Positions 16,401-17,783 of a DNA stretch of 17,783 nt are shown here, piece by piece. Source of the stretch: Curvibacter sp. (GTDB lineage: Bacteria; Pseudomonadota; Gammaproteobacteria; Burkholderiales; Burkholderiaceae_C); the NCBI GenBank assembly GCA_003500955.1, contig DNQP01000197.1, positions 1-17,783 on the forward strand, written 5' to 3'. The position numbers were made by a program, and so were the translations under genes. Under the pieces are notes generated by a model that made no database searches, had not been told where the DNA came from, and saw nothing but the letters and a program-made list of their open reading frames with translations. Numbering within the stretch: position 1 is the stretch's first letter; each line of letters begins with the position of its first letter.

Positions 16401-17783
16401 GTGCGTCTTACCTCGATCAAGCTCTCCGGTTTCAAGTCCTTCGCCGAGCCGACCAACTTCATGCTGCCGGGCCAGCTGGTGGGCGTGGTCGGTCCCAACG
16501 GCTGCGGCAAGTCCAACATCATGGACGCCGTGCGCTGGGTGCTGGGCGAAAGCCGCGCCAGCGAGCTGCGTGGCGAGTCCATGCAGGACGTGATCTTCAA
16601 CGGCACCACCACGCGCAAGCCGGCCAGCCGCTCCAGCGTGGAACTGGTGTTCGACAACGCCGACCACCGCGCCGGCGGTCCCTTCCGCGAGTACGCGGAA
16701 ATCGCCGTCAAGCGCGTGCTGACGCGTGACGGCACCAGCAGCTACTACATCAACAACCAGCCCGTGCGCCGCCGCGACGTGCAGGACGTGTTCCTGGGCA
16801 CGGGTCTGGGCCCGCGGGCCTACGCCATCATCGGCCAGGGCACGATCAGCCGCATCATCGAGTCCAAGCCCGAGGAGCTGCGTCTCTTCCTGGAGGAGGC
16901 TGCCGGCGTTTCCAAGTACAAGGAGCGCCGCCGCGAGACCGAGAACCGGCTGTCCGACACGCGCGAGAACCTGACCCGGGTGGAAGACATCCTGCGCGAG
17001 CTCAACGCCAACCTCGAAAAGCTCGAACGTCAGGCCGAGGTCGCCCAGAGGTACAACAGCCTGCAGGCTGATGTCACGCTCAAGCAGCAGCAGCTCTGGT
17101 ACCTCAAGCGCTCCGAAGCCGAGGCGGACCAGACCCGCATCAAGCAGGAGGGTGAGAAAGCCGTCATCGAGCTCGAATCCCGTGTGGCCGATCTGCGCCA
17201 CATCGAGGCCGACCTTGAAACCATACGCCAGGCGCACTATGCCGCGGGCGACCAGGTCAATCAGGCACAGGGCCTGCTCTACGAGGCCAGCACGGAGGTC
17301 GGCCGCCTGGAAGCCGAGATCCGCTTCGTGGTCGAAGGCCGCCAGCGCGTCGAGGAGCGCCTCAACACGCTGAAAGAGCAGACGGCGCAGTGGGCCACGC
17401 GCAAGACCGACGCCCAGGCCGAGATCGAGAAGCTGGCGGAATTGGCCCTGGTCGGCGAGGAGAAGACCACCGAGTTGGCTGCCCAACTGGAAGAGCAGTC
17501 CCTGGCCCTGCCCGATCTGGAGGAGGCTCTGCGCCAGGCGCAGCACAAGGCCAACGAGCAGCGCAGCAGTGTGGGCCAGGTGCAGCAGCAGATCCAGGTG
17601 CTGGCTGCCGAGCAGCGCAGCATCGACGAACAAACACGCCAGCTCCAGCAGCGTCGCGAGCGGCTGGACACCGACAAGAAGGCCCTGGCCGCTCCCGATG
17701 AAGCGCGCCTGCAGAGCCTGCAGGCCCAGTCGGCGCAGGCCACCGAAGCCGCTGCCGTGGCCGACGCCCGCCTGCATGAGCTA
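16401..17783 (+). CDS. smc: SMC, chromosome segregation ATPase (N-terminal part, cut by window edge)
   Basis: Structural maintenance of chromosomes protein, which forms an ATP-driven ring with ScpA/ScpB to organise the nucleoid. The window holds the first 461 codons. The start is the GTG at 16401, giving MRLTSIKLSGFKSFAEPT, the standard SMC beginning; there is no convincing Shine-Dalgarno sequence. Walker A is GPNGCGKSN (31-39), followed by DAVRWVLGE (42-50) and the R-loop/Q-loop text SMQDVIFNG (60-68). GLGPRAYAIIGQGTI and PEELRLFLEEAAGVSKYKERR come before the long coiled coil (from about residue 175 to the edge, rich in Glu, Gln, Arg and Ala heptads). The hinge and C-terminal ATPase half are outside the window. 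It is divergent from the PilZ gene. Confidence 0.97.
   Translation, partial: MRLTSIKLSGFKSFAEPTNFMLPGQLVGVVGPNGCGKSNIMDAVRWVLGESRASELRGESMQDVIFNGTTTRKPASRSSVELVFDNADHRAGGPFREYAEIAVKRVLTRDGTSSYYINNQPVRRRDVQDVFLGTGLGPRAYAIIGQGTISRIIESKPEELRLFLEEAAGVSKYKERRRETENRLSDTRENLTRVEDILRELNANLEKLERQAEVAQRYNSLQADVTLKQQQLWYLKRSEAEADQTRIKQEGEKAVIELESRVADLRHIEADLETIRQAHYAAGDQVNQAQGLLYEASTEVGRLEAEIRFVVEGRQRVEERLNTLKEQTAQWATRKTDAQAEIEKLAELALVGEEKTTELAAQLEEQSLALPDLEEALRQAQHKANEQRSSVGQVQQQIQVLAAEQRSIDEQTRQLQQRRERLDTDKKALAAPDEARLQSLQAQSAQATEAAAVADARLHEL

Noticed and set aside
16166..16729. 187-residue plus-strand frame entering smc
   Set aside because: It is out of frame with the clear SMC N-terminus, is Arg-rich and crosses the intergenic hairpin. 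It is not a plausible gene.
16356..17777. 473-residue minus-strand open frame opposite smc
   Set aside because: It is the antisense of the SMC coiled coil. Its Leu/Gly/Ala/Asp repetitiveness follows from the heptad codons on the other strand, and it lacks a start region or family match.

Overview
The window is a dense, GC-rich (roughly 64-66 %), housekeeping-type chromosomal segment of a betaproteobacterium, most likely a member of the Burkholderiales close to Comamonadaceae. The main evidence is the protein families and their order: tolB-pal-cpoB, dapC-dapD-pilU-dapE-prmB-yheS and smc. There is also an intergenic stem-loop repeat of a kind I associate with comamonad genomes. I see no phage, IS element, CRISPR array or plasmid signature.

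Layout, left to right. Bases 1-890 (minus) hold the start of msbA, the lipid A flippase, cut by the window edge. A plus-strand block follows: a WaaE/KdtX-like LPS glycosyltransferase, tolB, pal, cpoB (outer-membrane integrity and division), a YeeE/YedE sulfur-compound transporter, tcdA, then tRNA-Lys(UUU), tRNA-Asn(GUU) and a strong terminator. A minus-strand tRNA-Lys(CUU) converges on this block and has its own terminator. A 69-residue orphan lipoprotein gene follows on the plus strand. From 7175 to 14535 a long minus-strand series reads, in transcription order, dapC, dapD, a stem-loop repeat, pilU, dapE, prmB and yheS (ABC-F). It combines the succinylase steps of lysine/DAP synthesis with pilus retraction and ribosome maintenance. 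Upstream on the same strand lie a stand-alone MHYT membrane sensor gene and a YcgR-type PilZ (c-di-GMP effector) gene. The divergent smc gene (plus) runs off the right edge.

Functional themes. The left part is envelope biogenesis (MsbA, LPS core transferase, Tol-Pal), although tolQRA does not lie directly upstream of tolB. The middle is a tRNA theme. TcdA makes cyclic t6A at A37 of tRNAs that read ANN codons, and all three neighbouring tRNA genes (Lys UUU, Asn GUU, Lys CUU) encode the U36-A37 signature of its substrates. The sigma70-like promoter of the tRNA pair is embedded in the end of tcdA, and the tcdA stop codon is part of the -10 box. The right part combines DAP synthesis with a c-di-GMP/motility flavour (PilU, PilZ, MHYT).

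Nothing here is clearly a novel defence or mobile system. The most interesting points are the tcdA-substrate tRNA arrangement with its leader complementary to the tRNA acceptor strand, the MHYT/PilZ pair, the stem-loop repeat after dapD, and an anti-Shine-Dalgarno-like tract in front of dapE. Long antisense ORFs opposite nearly every gene are GC-driven shadows and are not annotated.
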